A stretch of DNA of 5,189 nucleotides. Origin: a candidate division BRC1 bacterium ADurb.BinA292. GTDB lineage: Bacteria > Sumerlaeota > Sumerlaeia > MVZB01. Where the stretch lies: NCBI GenBank assembly GCA_002068205.1, contig MVZB01000239.1, positions 1 to 5,189 on the forward strand, given 5' to 3'. Under the pieces are notes generated by a model that did not search any database, was not told the origin of the DNA, and worked only from the letters and a program-made list of their open reading frames with translations. Numbering within the stretch: position 1 is the first letter of the stretch; the number at the start of each line of letters is the position of its first letter. A program made the translations under genes and the position numbers. This document shows, piece after piece, positions 4,409 through 5,189 of the stretch.

Positions 4409-5044
4409 TCAGGGTTCGGCGCCCGCTTCGCTTGCCGGCGCCGTCGGTTCCCTGGTCGGGCTCAAACGGCCCACCGCGGGCATCCGTTCGCGTATCTGGC
4501 CGGCGAGCGTCAGCAGATGGTCCGCCGCCTGGGGCGCCTGTTGCTCGAAATCACGGCGCGCCGATTGGACCGCCGTCAGCGCCCGGTCGATCCATTCCCC
4601 CCCTTGGGCCGTCGTGGTCTCCCGCCATGATTCCAGATCGTCGCGCAGGACATCAAGGTGCAATCGCGCCCGCGCATCCTTGTCGCGGATCATCGCGCCG
4701 ATCCGTTCCAGCCGCCAGCTCAGGTTGTCCAGCGCTTCGTGGAGCGGGTCCGCCGCCGGCTGATCGGCGCCGCCCGTATCGGCCGACCGCTCGTCCGCCG
4801 GCCGCTCGCCGGTCGGCGCGGCGGGCGTCTCGCTCTGCCTCGCTTCGCGCCGCTTGTCCAACTGGCGCCCGATCTCCTCGGTCAGCAGCCGCGCGTTGCG
4901 TACGAGTTCCCCGTCGCGCCAGATCAGCAGCAGATTGCTCGCGGAGAGCACACAGGCGACGAGCGCGAAAAACAGCGCCCAGCGCGCCACGGCGCTCGAC
5001 CTTCGGCGGAAATGGCGCGGCAGCGGTTGTTCGTGCCCACCCAT
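4409..5044 (-). CDS. Single-pass membrane protein with helical, probably coiled-coil tail
   Basis: This 211-residue protein matches no family I can name. A short basic N-terminus (PRHFRRRSS) precedes one membrane helix at about residues 19-42 (VARWALFFALVACVLSASNL), which predicts the N-terminus in the cytoplasm. A charged helix follows (about 43-70, RNARLLTEEIGRQLDKRREA). Next is a flexible linker rich in Pro, Ala, Asp and Glu (about 71-102) with an internal near-repeat PADERSADTGGADQPAAD. A second long amphipathic region (about 103-190) has the heptad look of a coiled coil, including NLSWRLERIGAMIRDKDARA. The C-terminus is Pro/Ala/Glu rich. It could be a small envelope scaffold or a regulator paired with the phosphoesterase downstream; that is inference. 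The ribosome site before ATG 5044 is weak, so the start is less certain than the frame. Confidence 0.76.
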   Translation of the reverse strand: MGGHEQPLPRHFRRRSSAVARWALFFALVACVLSASNLLLIWRDGELVRNARLLTEEIGRQLDKRREARQSETPAAPTGERPADERSADTGGADQPAADPLHEALDNLSWRLERIGAMIRDKDARARLHLDVLRDDLESWRETTTAQGGEWIDRALTAVQSARRDFEQQAPQAADHLLTLAGQIRERMPAVGRLSPTREPTAPASEAGAEP

Positions 5045-5130
5045 GCGTGTTACGATGACCCAGCCCGCGTGGTTTTATCAAGTGTGCTCAACAAGCGACC
5101 GAACCACCCGACCGCGCCGCGAGTTGCTCA

Positions 5131-5145
5131 TGAACCCACGGTTCA
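5131..5145. promoter_or_regulatory. Operator-like inverted repeat upstream of the membrane-protein gene
   Basis: TGAACC-CAC-GGTTCA is a perfect 6-bp inverted repeat with a 3-base centre, located 86 bases before the ATG at 5044. Its length and symmetry suit a dimeric transcription factor. No convincing -35/-10 pair could be placed with it: AT-rich TTGATAAAA at 5081-5073 is the nearest -10-like sequence. No gene is visible between 5045 and the right edge. Confidence 0.3.
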
Positions 5146-5189
5146 CAACGATCCCCGCTCCCCTTGACGAACCCCCCCCGGCCCCCCCC

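Noticed and set aside
3915..4763. A 282-codon plus-strand open frame over the phosphoesterase and membrane-protein genes
   Set aside because: The minus strand encodes a complete phosphoesterase with every metal-site motif. This frame crosses two genes and resembles nothing.
4782..4817. 8-bp inverted repeat GCCGACCG / CGGTCGGC
   Set aside because: It lies inside the Pro/Ala/Asp-rich linker coding sequence, where such GC-rich repeats are expected. No regulatory role is indicated.
5132..5143. Ten-base match to the T arm of the tRNA (CCGTGGGTTC, minus strand) as an attachment-site copy
   Set aside because: The match stops after ten bases, and about one such match is expected by chance. It is better explained as part of the inverted repeat at 5131-5145.

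Overview
The window is GC-rich bacterial DNA. Every supported gene on the right two thirds lies on the minus strand. High GC, a Sec-type signal peptide on a periplasmic-type TPR protein and an encoded CCA on the tRNA fit a Gram-negative bacterium; the phylum cannot be fixed from this sequence. The stops of the two rightmost genes are TGA, so TGA is an ordinary stop here.

Right part (2224-5044), read right to left: a small single-pass membrane protein with a coiled-coil tail (4409-5044); a complete YfcE/MJ0936-type metallophosphoesterase (3837-4346) 62 bases further on; and a large exported protein with a novel-looking His/Trp/Tyr-rich N-terminal region, a charged helix and C-terminal TPR-like repeats (2224-3675). 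The first two may be cotranscribed. The TPR gene probably has its own promoter and carries an 18-bp perfect palindrome just upstream of its start.

Middle (1641-2223): a tRNA-Cys(GCA) gene on the minus strand, a plausible promoter for it, and two structured non-coding blocks. One is a degenerate 18-bp tandem repeat that runs through the stop codon of the TPR gene and encodes a hexapeptide repeat in the +1 frame. The other is a run of five T-tracts spaced 10-11 bp, as in intrinsically curved DNA, bracketed by inverted repeats on the 3' side of the tRNA.

Left part (1-1640): a degraded accessory region. Joined end to end are the N-terminus of an IS5-family transposase (+), an IS630-type helix-turn-helix fragment (-), an IS630 DDE-domain fragment with an in-frame TGA (+), and a minus-strand membrane-anchored gene that appears cut off by the IS630 piece. 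Bases 1-790 hold no gene I can defend, only hydrophobic segments in shifting frames that may be a decayed membrane protein gene. Remnants beginning at the 3' side of a tRNA are typical of an eroded genomic island, but no integrase or attachment repeat is visible.

No complete new defence or mobile system is present. The most unusual items are the 18-bp repeat across the TPR stop codon, the phased T-tracts, and the mosaic of transposase fragments.
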